Positions 34,685-43,018 of a DNA stretch of 64,000 nt are shown here, one piece after another. How positions within the stretch are numbered: position 1 is the first letter of the stretch; the number at the start of each line of letters is the position of its first letter. Below the pieces are notes generated by a model that did not search any database, had not been told where the DNA came from, and saw nothing but the letters and a program-made list of their open reading frames with translations. Origin of the DNA: Methylosinus sp. PW1 (GTDB lineage: Bacteria; Pseudomonadota; Alphaproteobacteria; Rhizobiales; Beijerinckiaceae). Both the position numbers and the translations under genes were made by a program. The stretch lies in NCBI RefSeq assembly GCF_000745215.1, contig NZ_JQNK01000007.1, forward strand, positions 112,750 to 176,749, in the 5' to 3' direction.

Positions 34685-36226
34685 ATGCCGGCGAAGAGAG
34701 AACTCACGATGCGACAACTTCGGCAGATGCTGCGGCTCGCCCATGAGGGGGTGAGCGCGCGGGAGATCGGGCGGCGGCTCGGCGTGGCGCGCAGCACGGT
34801 GCAGGATTATTTGAAGCGAACGGCGGCGGCGGGGCTGATCTGGCCGCTGCCGGAAGAGACCAGTGACGACGCGCTGGAGCAGCGGCTGTTCGCGCGCCCC
34901 GGCTTCAAGACGGGCCAACGACGCCGGGTCGAGCCGGACTGGGCGGAGCTGGCGCGGGAGATGAAGCGCCCCGGGGTCAATCTGATGATCCTGTGGGAGG
35001 AATATCGGGACGCCAACCCCGAGGGCTATGGCTACAGCCGGTTCTGCGATCTTTTTCGTGGCTTCGAGCGGCGGCTGACGCCGGTGATGCGGCAGCATCA
35101 CGTCGCCGGCGACAAGGTCTTCGTCGATTATTCCGGCAAGCGGATCGGGATCGTGAACCCGGTGACCGGCGAGATCCGTGAGGCGGAGATTTTCGTCGCC
35201 GTGCTCGGCGCCTCCAATCTCACCTACGCCGAGGCGAGCTGGACGCAGAAGCTGGCGGATTGGACCGGCGCGCATGTGCGCATGTTCCGCTTTTTCGGCG
35301 GGACGCCGCGGCTGCTGGTTCCCGATAATCTCAAGAGCGGCGTCAATAAGTCCTCTTTCTACGACCCCGAGATCAATCGGACCTATGGCGCGCTGACGTC
35401 GCATTACGACGTCGGCGTGCTGCCGACGCGCCCGCGAAAGCCGCGCGACAAGGCCAAGGTCGAAGCCGGGGTGAGATTCGCGCAGTTCTACATTCTGGGG
35501 CGCCTGCGGCGGCAGACCTTCTTCTCGCTCGCCGAATGCAACGCCGCTATCGCGCGCGCCATGGAGACGATGAACGGCCGGCCGATGCGCAAGCTGGGGA
35601 TCAGCCGCAGAGAGCTGTTCGAGAAAATAGAGCGCGACGCCCTCGGCCCCTTGCCCGCGACGGATTGGGAGTTCGCCGAGTGGAAGCGGGCGCGCGTCAG
35701 TATCGATTATCACATCGAGGTCGAGAGCTTCTTCTACTCGGTTCCGCACGCCCTCATCCACGCCGAGGTCGACGTGCGCGTCACCGAGCGGATGATCGAG
35801 ATTTTTCACCGCGGTCAGCGCGTCGGCCTGCACGAGCGCCGCTACATGGGCGCCCGGCACGGCACGGCCCCGGAACACATGCCGAGCGCGCACCGGCGTT
35901 ACGCCGCCTGGACGCCGGATCGCTTCCGCCGCTGGGCGGCGACGATCGGGCCGCACACCGAGGGGCTCATCATCGCCGTGCTCGCCGCGCGGCGTCATCC
36001 CGAGCAGGGCTTTCGGACCTGCCTCGGGCTGCTGAAGCTCTATCGCGGCGTCGACGCCGCCCAGGCCGAAGCCGTCTCCGCCCGCGCGCTGGAAATCGGC
36101 GCGCTCAATTGCAAGAGCGTCGCCGCATTGCTTGCCGGCAAATCCAGGGCTTCCGGCGCGAGGGACGGCGCTCCGGCGACGCTGCTCGATCACGAAAATC
36201 TCCGCGGTCCCGGCTATTACCACTGA
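34685..36226 (+). CDS. istA: IS21 transposase IstA (copy 2)
   Basis: A 513-residue IS21 transposase. The N-terminus has [20 protein letters not shown] and a helix-turn-helix ([17 protein letters not shown]). The DDE core has [14 protein letters not shown] (Asp), [15 protein letters not shown] (Asp) and [16 protein letters not shown] (Glu in KAKVE). The C-terminal part ([20 protein letters not shown]) is typical. It shares little sequence with copy 1, so the two elements arrived independently. A 13-base gap separates it from istB. Confidence 0.93.
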   Translation: MPAKRELTMRQLRQMLRLAHEGVSAREIGRRLGVARSTVQDYLKRTAAAGLIWPLPEETSDDALEQRLFARPGFKTGQRRRVEPDWAELAREMKRPGVNLMILWEEYRDANPEGYGYSRFCDLFRGFERRLTPVMRQHHVAGDKVFVDYSGKRIGIVNPVTGEIREAEIFVAVLGASNLTYAEASWTQKLADWTGAHVRMFRFFGGTPRLLVPDNLKSGVNKSSFYDPEINRTYGALTSHYDVGVLPTRPRKPRDKAKVEAGVRFAQFYILGRLRRQTFFSLAECNAAIARAMETMNGRPMRKLGISRRELFEKIERDALGPLPATDWEFAEWKRARVSIDYHIEVESFFYSVPHALIHAEVDVRVTERMIEIFHRGQRVGLHERRYMGARHGTAPEHMPSAHRRYAAWTPDRFRRWAATIGPHTEGLIIAVLAARRHPEQGFRTCLGLLKLYRGVDAAQAEAVSARALEIGALNCKSVAALLAGKSRASGARDGAPATLLDHENLRGPGYYH

Positions 36227-36239
36227 AAGGAACCCATCG

Positions 36240-36992
36240 ATGCTCGCCCATCCGACACTCGATCTATTGAACGCGCTCGGGCTCTATGGCCTCGCCAAAG
36301 GGTTCAAGGAACTCGAGCACAAGGCCGAGGCCCGAGGCCTCGACCACGCCGAATGGCTCGGCCTGCTGCTCGAATACGAGCTGACGCTGCGTCGTCAGAA
36401 GCGCTTCGAGACGCGCTCCCGCGCCGCTCGCCTGCGCCATCCGGCCAGCGTCGAGGATGTGGATTATCAGAGCCCACGCGGGCTCGACCGGGCTCTGTTC
36501 CTGAAGCTCGCCGCCTGCGACTGGATCGCCGAACGGCGCAATCTGCTGATCACCGGGGCGAGCGGGCTCGGCAAGAGTTGGCTCGCCTGCGCGATCGGCC
36601 AGAAGGCCTGCCGGCAGGACATATCGGTGCTCTATTATCGCGTGCCGCGCCTCTTCACCGATCTCGCGGTCGCCCATGGCGACGGAAGCTACGGCCGGCT
36701 GCTGCGCAAGATCGCACGCGCGCGGCTGCTGATCCTCGACGATTGGGGGCCGGAGGCGCTCGTCGGCGACCAGGCGCGCGATCTGCTGGAGATCGTCGAG
36801 GATCGCTACGACGCCGGCTCCCTCGTCATCACCAGCCAGGTTCCGGTCGATCGTTGGCACGAGATGATCGGCATACCGACGATCGCCGACGCCATCCTCG
36901 ACCGCGTCATCCATAACGCCTACCGGCTCGAGCTCTCCGGCGACAGCCTCCGCAAGCGCCGCTCGGCGCCCGCAAAACTCGAACAGGCTTGA
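36240..36992 (+). CDS. istB: IS21 helper ATPase IstB (copy 2)
   Basis: A 250-residue AAA+ ATPase with Walker A ([19 protein letters not shown]), Walker B ([14 protein letters not shown]) and the sensor region [20 protein letters not shown] followed by [16 protein letters not shown]. The ATG at 36240 is supported by GAAAGGAA upstream; the longer frame from 36132 runs inside istA. Partner of IstA in target capture. Confidence 0.93.
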   Translation: MLAHPTLDLLNALGLYGLAKGFKELEHKAEARGLDHAEWLGLLLEYELTLRRQKRFETRSRAARLRHPASVEDVDYQSPRGLDRALFLKLAACDWIAERRNLLITGASGLGKSWLACAIGQKACRQDISVLYYRVPRLFTDLAVAHGDGSYGRLLRKIARARLLILDDWGPEALVGDQARDLLEIVEDRYDAGSLVITSQVPVDRWHEMIGIPTIADAILDRVIHNAYRLELSGDSLRKRRSAPAKLEQA

Positions 36993-37142
36993 CCGCGTCC
37001 ACGACGCGAAACATCATCCAAATCGATCTGCGCACGCACGACGCCGGTGGCCGACATCAAATCGGAACGCCGGCCGGCTTCGGATCGGAACAGGTGGCCG
37101 GCTTCATATTGGAATGCACGGCCGGCTTCGTCGGAATACGCA

Positions 37143-37288
37143 GCCAGCCGATCGTGCGAGCGCTCGCCGAGCGCGGCGCCGGTCTTCGCGCCGACCTCCA
37201 GCTCCATCAGCCGCTCGGCGGCGAAACCGATCATCTCGCGCAGGAAATCGGCGTCGGGGGACTTTTCCAGAAGCGCCCGCAGGCTCAT
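37143..37288 (-). pseudogene. IS256-family transposase N-terminus, interrupted by IS21 copy 2
   Basis: The minus strand reads [40 protein letters not shown] and ERSHDRLA, then the IS21 end. After the excised element the frame continues [11 protein letters not shown] at 34498. Just before the start, the 7-mer GATGACC is repeated, giving alternative ATG codons. The IS256 left end probably lies within 37289-37400, but the other end is lost. Confidence 0.85.
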
Positions 37289-37467
37289 CGGTCATCGGTC
37301 ATCGGTGGGTTCCTCGGTTGCGTTGAGATTCGCAAACCGACCCTAACCGGAGAATCGCCGGTGGCCACCGCAAGCCGCTCGCTCGCTACGGCACTATGAA
37401 AAGCGCGCTTCGCGAGCGGCTTGCTCCCGAACTGCTACACCACCGGTGGGGGCACGACCGTCCCAAA

Positions 37468-38030
37468 CAATCTTCGTCGTAAACCAAACCAGAGTCGTCC
37501 CGCTTCAGCGGAGCCGGCTGGGTTTGCTCTATCACACTTGACGTTCGCGCCAGCAATGCATCGATGCCGTCGAATTCTCCTGTGCGGATCGTCTCGTCGT
37601 CCTCATCATCCAGTTCCCCATCCGCCGCTTCGCCCATGGCGCGCGAACCAATGGTTGGCTCGCACGCCGCGTCGTGCGGTCCCGCTGCGCCACGCAGCCT
37701 GGCGAGGCCATCGGTCGTCAACGCCCACTCCGGTTCGCGATCGACTATGCGACGGCGCGTGAGCAGCACAGTACAGGCGCGCACGAGTTCGTGCGTCGGC
37801 GTGCGCACGTCCATTCCCGCGTCATGAAGCGCCGGGTCTTCGATCTGCACGAATTCGCCCGCGCGTCACAAGGCGGCGCAGGCGTCGTGGAAATGCGCGC
37901 GGAGAACGAACGCTTCGGCGACCGGACTGGAGCGAAGCCGCTCGTCGAAACGCGCGAGGGCGTCCGACGCGCTTTCGAAGGGCGCTTGCAGAAGCTCGAA
38001 TGAAACCGAGCCGGGAAGATTTAATCCCAT
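37468..38030 (-). pseudogene. RHE_PE00001-family protein, truncated and with internal stop
   Basis: This is a copy of the gene at 46862. It starts with MGLNLPGSVSFELLQAPFES and matches the intact paralogue closely to DDSGLVYDED, where homology ends at about 37468 beside the IS256 end. The codon for Trp in AALWRAGEF is TGA here, a nonsense change at about residue 55. Translation could restart downstream, but the C-terminal DUF1612/HTH half is missing, so the gene is dead. Confidence 0.85.
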
Positions 38031-38290
38031 TTTAATTCCGTGTGAATCAAGACATTTAGCAAGTTATCTCGAATTTTACTTGAGTGATAGACGATACTTT
38101 TTTCTCTTTCACCGACCGGATCGAAATGCGTCGTCGGGGCAGCCGAAAGCAAGCCTCGGAACGGCTCCGACGGCGATCTTTGGCCCGCAAATCGACGAAG
38201 AGGGCTGCTTTTTGGGCCTTTTTCCTGCTCGCTCCTTTGTGGCGGCGCCGAACCTCGGCCATCGGATGCGCATCCAAACGACCGATTTGT
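37468..38290 (-). repeat. Large inverted repeat, left arm
   Basis: Both the broken RHE_PE00001 gene and about 260 bp of its upstream DNA (38031-38290) recur in inverted orientation at about 46600-47430. The upstream parts share, for example, the segment around 38085-38200 (TCTTTCACCGACCGGATCGA) with 46745-46800. The two arms bracket the plasmid replication and toxin-antitoxin region. Confidence 0.8.
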
Positions 38291-38354
38291 AATGTCTTCC
38301 AATTCTGCAACATATGTTGCAGATTCTAGGTGTTTCGTGATATCAACCGGACAA

Positions 38355-38978
38355 ATGCAACTGACGCCCGCGATCCAGGCCAAAAACCTCAGGGAACTCG
38401 TTCTCGCCGTCGCTCGCGACCGTGGGATTGCTCGTTCGCGGGATTTCGAAGCAGCAGGAATCCCGCGCATCTACCTTCAACGCCTCCGAGACGAGGGACT
38501 GCTCACGCAACCCGGACGGGGACTCTACGCACTCGCCAACAGCCAATTCAGCGCACACCATAGTCTCGCCGAGGCCGCCAAATCCGTTCCTTCCGGGGTC
38601 ATCGGACTGCTGTCGGCCCTCCAGTATCATGAACTGACGACCCAGCTTCCGTCCCAGGTCTGGATGCTCCTGCCCTCAAAGGCATGGGCGCCGAGGCGAC
38701 CGCCGGTCACACTGAAGATTCTTCGCGCCAGCGGTGAGGCGCTGAAAGCCGGAGTCGAGCAGCAGCTTGTCGATCGGGTGGTCGTCCCCATTACATCGCC
38801 AGCGAAAACAGTGGCCGACTGTTTCAAGTATCGCGGCAAAATCGGCCTCGACGTGGCTATCGAGGCGCTACGGGACTGCCTGACGAAAAAGCGGGCCATG
38901 CGCGACGAAATCTGGCGTTATGCCGCCATCGATCGCGTCCAGAATGTCATGCGACCCTATCTGGCGGCGCTTTCGTGA
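38355..38978 (+). CDS. AbiEi-type antitoxin (type IV toxin-antitoxin)
   Basis: A 207-residue DNA-binding antitoxin. The N-terminal winged helix (NLRELVLAVARDRGIARSRD, FEAAGIPRIYLQRLRDEGLL) recognises the operon promoter, and the C-terminal domain (TSPAKTVADCFKYRGKIGLD, VAIEALRDCL) belongs to the AbiEi family. It should repress the operon and counteract the adjacent AbiEii nucleotidyltransferase. The ATG at 38355 fits the family start; a reading from 38292 adds 21 residues that overlap the repeat edge. Its stop overlaps the toxin start by four bases (GTGA). Confidence 0.85.
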   Translation: MQLTPAIQAKNLRELVLAVARDRGIARSRDFEAAGIPRIYLQRLRDEGLLTQPGRGLYALANSQFSAHHSLAEAAKSVPSGVIGLLSALQYHELTTQLPSQVWMLLPSKAWAPRRPPVTLKILRASGEALKAGVEQQLVDRVVVPITSPAKTVADCFKYRGKIGLDVAIEALRDCLTKKRAMRDEIWRYAAIDRVQNVMRPYLAALS

Positions 38979-39469
38979 CACGAGAGCCGCTCAAAAATCT
39001 CCGGGCCTCGTTACGAGACCGCCTGACCAAGCGTGCGCGGGCCGCCGGTGAGAATGTTCAGCTGATCCTCACCCACTACGCGATCGAAAAGCTCCTGTAT
39101 CGGTTGAGCGTTTCGGAGCATCGAGAACGGTTCATCCTGATAGGCCCTATCCCCTTCAGCCTGTGGGGGCTGACGCCTTATCGCGCGACCGGCGACATCG
39201 ATCTTCTCGGCGCCGGCAACCCAGAGCGCCGCGGAACAACGCCGCCGATCGAAATTCCATTCGGACTTTCAGAGACCTTCGCCGCGGATCCGGTGCAGCA
39301 AACGCAGTGGCAAGCCTTCCTTCCGCGCACCGAGGTCGCGATGGCGCGGGGGCCGCTGAACCAAATTATCCCGTCGATCGCCGCATTTCTGATGCCGGTC
39401 TTTCTGGCCGCCGCTGACGGACAGACCAGTCTTGGAAAATGGCCAGTCGGCGGGCCTTGGGGAGATTGA
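38975..39469 (+). pseudogene. AbiEii-type nucleotidyltransferase toxin with internal deletion
   Basis: The N-terminal 90 residues match AbiEii toxins: LTHYAIEKLLYRLSVSEHRE and the nucleotidyltransferase site TPYRATGDIDLLGAGNP with the metal-binding Asp pair. The chain then jumps to the family's C-terminal part (SETFAADPVQQTQWQAFLPR and IPSIAAFLMPVF). Family members are about 290-300 residues; this one has 164, so roughly 130 residues of the substrate-binding core are deleted near residue 90-97. Toxicity is unlikely. The antitoxin upstream is intact. Confidence 0.75.
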
Positions 39470-39472
39470 CCC

Positions 39473-40387
39473 ATGCCCCTGATCGGCTACGCCCGCGTCT
39501 CGACCGAGGATCAGGTCACGGACGCGCAGACCGATGTGCTGAAGGCCGCCGGCTGCGTCGAGATTTTTCGCGAGCACATGTCGGGCGCCAAGGCCTCGCG
39601 GCCGGAACTGGCCAAGGCGCTGGCGCGGGTGCGCCGCGGCGACGTGCTGGTCGTCGCGCGGCTCGACCGTTTGGCCCGCTCGCTGTCGCATCTCCTCGCC
39701 GTGATCGCCGAGCTCGACGCCAAGGGCGCGCATTTCAAATCGCTCGCCGATCCCATCGACACGACGACGCCGCAGGGCCGTTTCGCCTTGCAGGTTCTCG
39801 GCGCCGTGGCGGAATTGGAACGCGCCCTGATCCAAGAGCGCACCAAAGACGGCTTGCGCGCCGCCAAAAAGCGCGGCCGCATCGGCGGCAATCCAAAACT
39901 GCGGGCTGGCGACCGCGACGCCATCCAGCGCATCGTCGACGCCAAGGCGGCGAATTATTTCGAGCGCGTCAATCGAACGGCCGAACATTGGCTACCGGTC
40001 GTCCGGCAAATGCGCCCGGATCACCGCTGGCAGGATGTCGTGCGCGTGCTCAACGCCAAGCGCGATGGCGTCAGCGGCGCTCCCCTGCCCCAATGGACCG
40101 TCGAGCGCCTGAAGCGCGCAGTCAAATGTTTCGTCGCCGAGGGTTTGATCGAGCCCCGCCTCCTCCATCAAGCCGCCAGCCGAAAGGTCAGCAGCGAGCG
40201 CCTGGTAACGCTCGTCGCCGGGATTAAACGGGCCAATCCGGATCTGACGCTCGCGCAAATCGGCGCGCAGCTCGAGGCCATGTATGAGCGCACGCCGCGC
40301 GGCGGAACGCGCTGGGCGCCCTCCTCCGTCAAAAGCCTGCTCGATCGCGCCGAAAAGCTCCGATTGCTCGACGCCGAAACGCTGTGA
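39473..40387 (+). CDS. Serine recombinase (resolvase/invertase family)
   Basis: A 304-residue site-specific recombinase. The catalytic domain has LIGYARVSTEDQ with nucleophile Ser10, VARLDRLARSLSHLLAVI with the active Arg pair, and ERALIQERTKDGLRAAKKRG as the hinge to the DNA-binding part. The C-terminal 150 residues extend beyond small resolvases and contain a helical recombinase-type region (WTVERLKRAVKCFVAEGLIE). It could resolve plasmid dimers or act for a mobile element. It starts three bases after the AbiEii stop and converges on repC. Confidence 0.87.
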   Translation: MPLIGYARVSTEDQVTDAQTDVLKAAGCVEIFREHMSGAKASRPELAKALARVRRGDVLVVARLDRLARSLSHLLAVIAELDAKGAHFKSLADPIDTTTPQGRFALQVLGAVAELERALIQERTKDGLRAAKKRGRIGGNPKLRAGDRDAIQRIVDAKAANYFERVNRTAEHWLPVVRQMRPDHRWQDVVRVLNAKRDGVSGAPLPQWTVERLKRAVKCFVAEGLIEPRLLHQAASRKVSSERLVTLVAGIKRANPDLTLAQIGAQLEAMYERTPRGGTRWAPSSVKSLLDRAEKLRLLDAETL

Positions 40388-40428
40388 GCGAGCGGACCGC
40401 CGAGGCTCGTCCGGAAACACACCTCGCG

Positions 40429-41763
40429 TCACCCCGTTCTCTTGCGCTCTCGCGCCGCCTTCGCGGCCTTGCCGCGCAACAGGGCCATCAGCACGGGCCC
40501 GAGCGAGAACTCCCCCGCCCTCGCCTTTTCAGTCAGAACGCGGAGATAACCGCCGGCGCTTTTGATTTCCTCGCCGCGCTGCAGGATCGCGGCGATGACG
40601 ATCGCGGCGTCATGCTCGCCCAAGACGTCCAAGGCCTGCGACCAGGCGTCTGGCGACACGCCGAGCGCCGAGCGCACCGTCGCCGCCGCCGCCGCCAAGT
40701 CTCTCCAGGATGAAATCTCGCCACTCGGGCCGTAATCGACGATGTCTGGACAGGCCTCCAGCACCATTCCGAGCGGATAGGCTCGATGCGCTGGCTTGGG
40801 ATCGGCAGTCAGAGCGCGATCGGCGGAAACTTTCGACTCTTGCTCGATCGGTTCCCTGCCCTGTTCGAGATTTGGCTGGGGCGGACCGGCCCTGCCTTCT
40901 TGAAGGCTAGGTTCAAGATCAGAATAGTTTGTGGTTTGATTCTGTATGTGACGCTCAATATGAGACTCATTGCCGCTCATATTTTGAGCTTTTATGTGCG
41001 TTTCCAGCGTCTTGTGGATTTCGGCCGCCTGCGCGGCGAGTTCGCCAGCCAAAGCCTCCAGATCGGCACGCGAAAGCCCCCGCCCGTAGCGCGCCGAGAG
41101 CGTCGCGTAATGTTGGTGCGCGTCGTCCCAGTCGCCCGAAACGCCCTCCCCCAATCCTGTCTCGATCATCTTGACGATATCTCGCCGGGTGAGGGTGATC
41201 TTTTCGCGCAGCAGCGCGATCGCACGGTTTTCGGCCCGCACCTCCTCGGCGAGGTTCTCGATTTCGCTCGAACGCGCGACGAGCGGCGCGAGGTCGAAGC
41301 CGAAAGCGTCCTCTATGGCTCCCCCCTGCCCTTTTCGGGCGAAGCGTTTGCCGTTCGGAGAGTCACGGCGGATTATCAGGCCGGCGTCGACCAGGCAGGC
41401 GAGATGCCGCCGCAACGTCGCCGGAGCCATGCCATGCGCGCGGATCGAGAGTTCCTTATTCGAGGGAAACACGACGATGCCGCCGCTGGCGGAACCCGCT
41501 TCGGCAGACGTCGAATGTTTCTCCGGCAAAGAGAGCGCTGTCTCCTGGTGAAAGCTCAGCAGCGCGTGCAATACGGATAGCGCTCGGTCGGTGACGCCGA
41601 GCGGCTCTTTGGCTTCGGTGAGCGCGCGAAACAATCGCCATTTGTGGACGACGGTTTCGGATGCGCCCGGCTTGGCGGCGAAATTTTCGGTCGCGGTCTG
41701 GCTCGCCACCATGGCGAGCGACAGCTGCCGCCGCCCGAAGGGCGTCGTTGGACGTGTCTGCAT
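40429..41763 (-). CDS. repC: Plasmid replication initiator RepC
   Basis: A 444-residue RepC, the replication initiator of repABC plasmids. The N-terminal domain has RRQLSLAMVASQTATENF, KWRLFRALTEAKEPLGVTDR and a winged-helix segment (VFPSNKELSIRAHGMAPATL, RRHLACLVDAGLIIRRDSPN). The C-terminal domain starts about residue 320 (YPLGMVLEACPDIVDYGPSG) and ends with LLRGKAAKAARERKRTG. Its level sets copy number and is lowered by the antisense RNA encoded in the repB-repC gap. The origin lies within this gene in the family, and an AT-rich patch is visible at 40905-41000. Confidence 0.95.
   Translation of the reverse strand: MQTRPTTPFGRRQLSLAMVASQTATENFAAKPGASETVVHKWRLFRALTEAKEPLGVTDRALSVLHALLSFHQETALSLPEKHSTSAEAGSASGGIVVFPSNKELSIRAHGMAPATLRRHLACLVDAGLIIRRDSPNGKRFARKGQGGAIEDAFGFDLAPLVARSSEIENLAEEVRAENRAIALLREKITLTRRDIVKMIETGLGEGVSGDWDDAHQHYATLSARYGRGLSRADLEALAGELAAQAAEIHKTLETHIKAQNMSGNESHIERHIQNQTTNYSDLEPSLQEGRAGPPQPNLEQGREPIEQESKVSADRALTADPKPAHRAYPLGMVLEACPDIVDYGPSGEISSWRDLAAAAATVRSALGVSPDAWSQALDVLGEHDAAIVIAAILQRGEEIKSAGGYLRVLTEKARAGEFSLGPVLMALLRGKAAKAARERKRTG
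40905..41000. other. Probable oriV: AT-rich patch inside repC
   Basis: Within otherwise GC-rich repC, the stretch 40905-41000 is markedly AT-rich (for example TAGTTTGTGGTTTGATTCTG and CATATTTTGAGCTTTTATGT). In studied repABC plasmids the origin lies in such a patch in the middle of repC and is bound by RepC. The assignment rests on position and base composition only. Confidence 0.55.
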
Positions 41764-41830
41764 GATCCTTTGCCTCGCTCAGGCAAAAGAAATCCGCTCG
41801 CCGAAACGACGTCAGTCTCTCACGAGACGC

Positions 41831-41859
41831 TTGACAGTGATTCGCGGAAGTGAGAATCT
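41831..41859 (+). promoter_or_regulatory. Promoter of the repABC antisense RNA
   Basis: A perfect -35 TTGACA (41831-41836) is followed after 17 bases by GAATCT (41854-41859) as the -10 candidate. It points opposite to repABC, towards the terminator at 41882-41913. This is the expected place for the ctRNA promoter in repABC operons. Confidence 0.65.
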
Positions 41860-41864
41860 CGGCT

Positions 41865-41915
41865 TGCTACAGAACGAGAAGGGCTTCCGGGACTTGGTTT
41901 CGGGGGCCTTTTTCT
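41865..41915 (+). ncRNA. Antisense counter-transcribed RNA of repABC (incA/ctRNA)
   Basis: A transcript of about 50 nt is predicted on the strand opposite repABC in the 232-bp repB-repC gap: a TTGACA promoter, a short leader and an intrinsic terminator hairpin. In the family this ctRNA pairs with the repC leader and causes early termination or blocks translation, which controls copy number and incompatibility. The ends are estimated from the promoter and hairpin, not measured. Confidence 0.7.
41882..41913 (+). terminator. Intrinsic terminator of the ctRNA
   Basis: GGCTTCC (41882-41888) can pair with GGGGGCC (41902-41908) using two G-U pairs, around a 13-base loop, and is followed directly by TTTTT and a second T run. 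It ends the antisense RNA at about 41913. Confidence 0.7.
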
Positions 41916-41995
41916 TTTGCGTCTAGGTTGCTTCCTCTAAATTGCGCTCAAATTGGCCTTACTCCATCGGGCATTTCTCGAGCATGGGGCCGCTT

Positions 41996-43018
41996 TCAGG
42001 CCTCCTCTTCTCTCGCGAGAAATCGTTCCACGATGTGTGGAATTTCTCCTCTCAAAAATTCTGAGAACGCCTCAGAGTGTTCGCGAGCAAGGCTAAATCT
42101 GATGTCTCCACCTTTGAACGTCGCCTTGCCGATGGCCCTCCCAGACTTTGCGAGTAATTGAACATCCCGTCCTTGTTCGGCTGACGATGCCTTCAATGCT
42201 CCAAGCACGATTCGGAATCGGTCGTCAGATCGAGTCCCCAAGACCTTGTCAGCTGCCAAGGTTTTTTCGATTTTGGCCAAACCGCTCGGATCCGCTGTCA
42301 AAGCTGCCGCAAGCTCGACCCACCTAGGTCGTCCTACTTTTGGAGCTCGGCCGATCGCCTCAAGAATCCCTTCCGGGATAGCCCGACAAACAGAGCGGAA
42401 CCGCGCAAGCTCAGGGTCGTCAATACCCAGGGCAGCTCGAATATCCCTAGCCTTGATCCCAGCGGCATCCATGCGCCAAGCGAAAAGAGCTCGTTCAATC
42501 CACGTCAAATCCTGTCGCGCCGCATTCTCGATTCCCTGCGCGACAACAAGTTCGCTGTCCGAATAGTCCACGATCATGCATTTGAGGGGACGGCCGAGTT
42601 CTTTGGCTGCCCGCCACCGCCTATGCCCATAGACAACCTGATAGCGCCCGGGGGAACCGGGGTGGCGCCGGACTTGAATGGGGATCTTCTGACCCTCATC
42701 CTCGATTTGTCTTTTGAACGTTTCAAAGTCCTCCTCAGAGTCGTCTGGGAGCCGGTCTGGAAATGGCGAAGGTTCGATTAGATCAGGATCGACCTCTAGT
42801 CCGCTGCCACTCTCAAGTTGAGCGCGTAGCCGGTCCCGTTCCTCCCTAATGTCGGTGAGGGTTCTTTGGGTCGCGCCTATAACACCCGCACCCACACGCG
42901 CTACGGTCCTGCCGCCGACGCTGGACTCCTCGGTGCTGCCTGCAGATGATCCTGGCTGATCGCTTAAGAGGGAGCCGAAATTTGCGATGATAGATTTTCG
43001 TGGTTCGCGCTTGGTCAT
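41996..43018 (-). CDS. repB: Plasmid partitioning protein RepB (ParB family)
   Basis: A 340-residue ParB-type centromere-binding protein. The N-terminus has KSIIANFGSLLSDQPG, then the ParB box region with EPSPFPDRLPDDSEEDFETF and VRRHPGSPGRYQVVYGHRRW (the GHRR nucleotide-binding patch), a helix-turn-helix (AGIKARDIRAALGIDDPELA) and a C-terminal dimerisation region. It loads at parS sites and, with RepA, segregates the plasmid. Its start overlaps the repA stop by four bases (ATGA). I did not find a convincing 16-bp parS palindrome by eye. Confidence 0.93.
   Translation of the reverse strand: MTKREPRKSIIANFGSLLSDQPGSSAGSTEESSVGGRTVARVGAGVIGATQRTLTDIREERDRLRAQLESGSGLEVDPDLIEPSPFPDRLPDDSEEDFETFKRQIEDEGQKIPIQVRRHPGSPGRYQVVYGHRRWRAAKELGRPLKCMIVDYSDSELVVAQGIENAARQDLTWIERALFAWRMDAAGIKARDIRAALGIDDPELARFRSVCRAIPEGILEAIGRAPKVGRPRWVELAAALTADPSGLAKIEKTLAADKVLGTRSDDRFRIVLGALKASSAEQGRDVQLLAKSGRAIGKATFKGGDIRFSLAREHSEAFSEFLRGEIPHIVERFLAREEEA

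Larger units (their letters stand above)
34499..37142 (+). mobile_element. IS21-family insertion sequence, copy 2 (2644 bp), inserted in IS256
   Basis: The ends are TGCGAATTCCGACG (34499) and CGTCGGAATACGCA (ending 37142). Sub-terminal repeats such as CGTTCCGATTTGAAGTCGGC at the left match GCCGACATCAAATCGGAACG at the right. A perfect 7-bp duplication GCCAGCC lies at 34492-34498 and 37143-37149. The element carries intact istA and istB and is unrelated in DNA sequence to copy 1. It split an IS256 transposase gene; removing it restores that frame. Confidence 0.95.

Noticed and set aside
34637..36223. 528-codon open frame on the minus strand
   Set aside because: It lies wholly opposite istA of IS21 copy 2, which has DDE motifs and a partner gene. 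The reverse frame has no recognisable domain.
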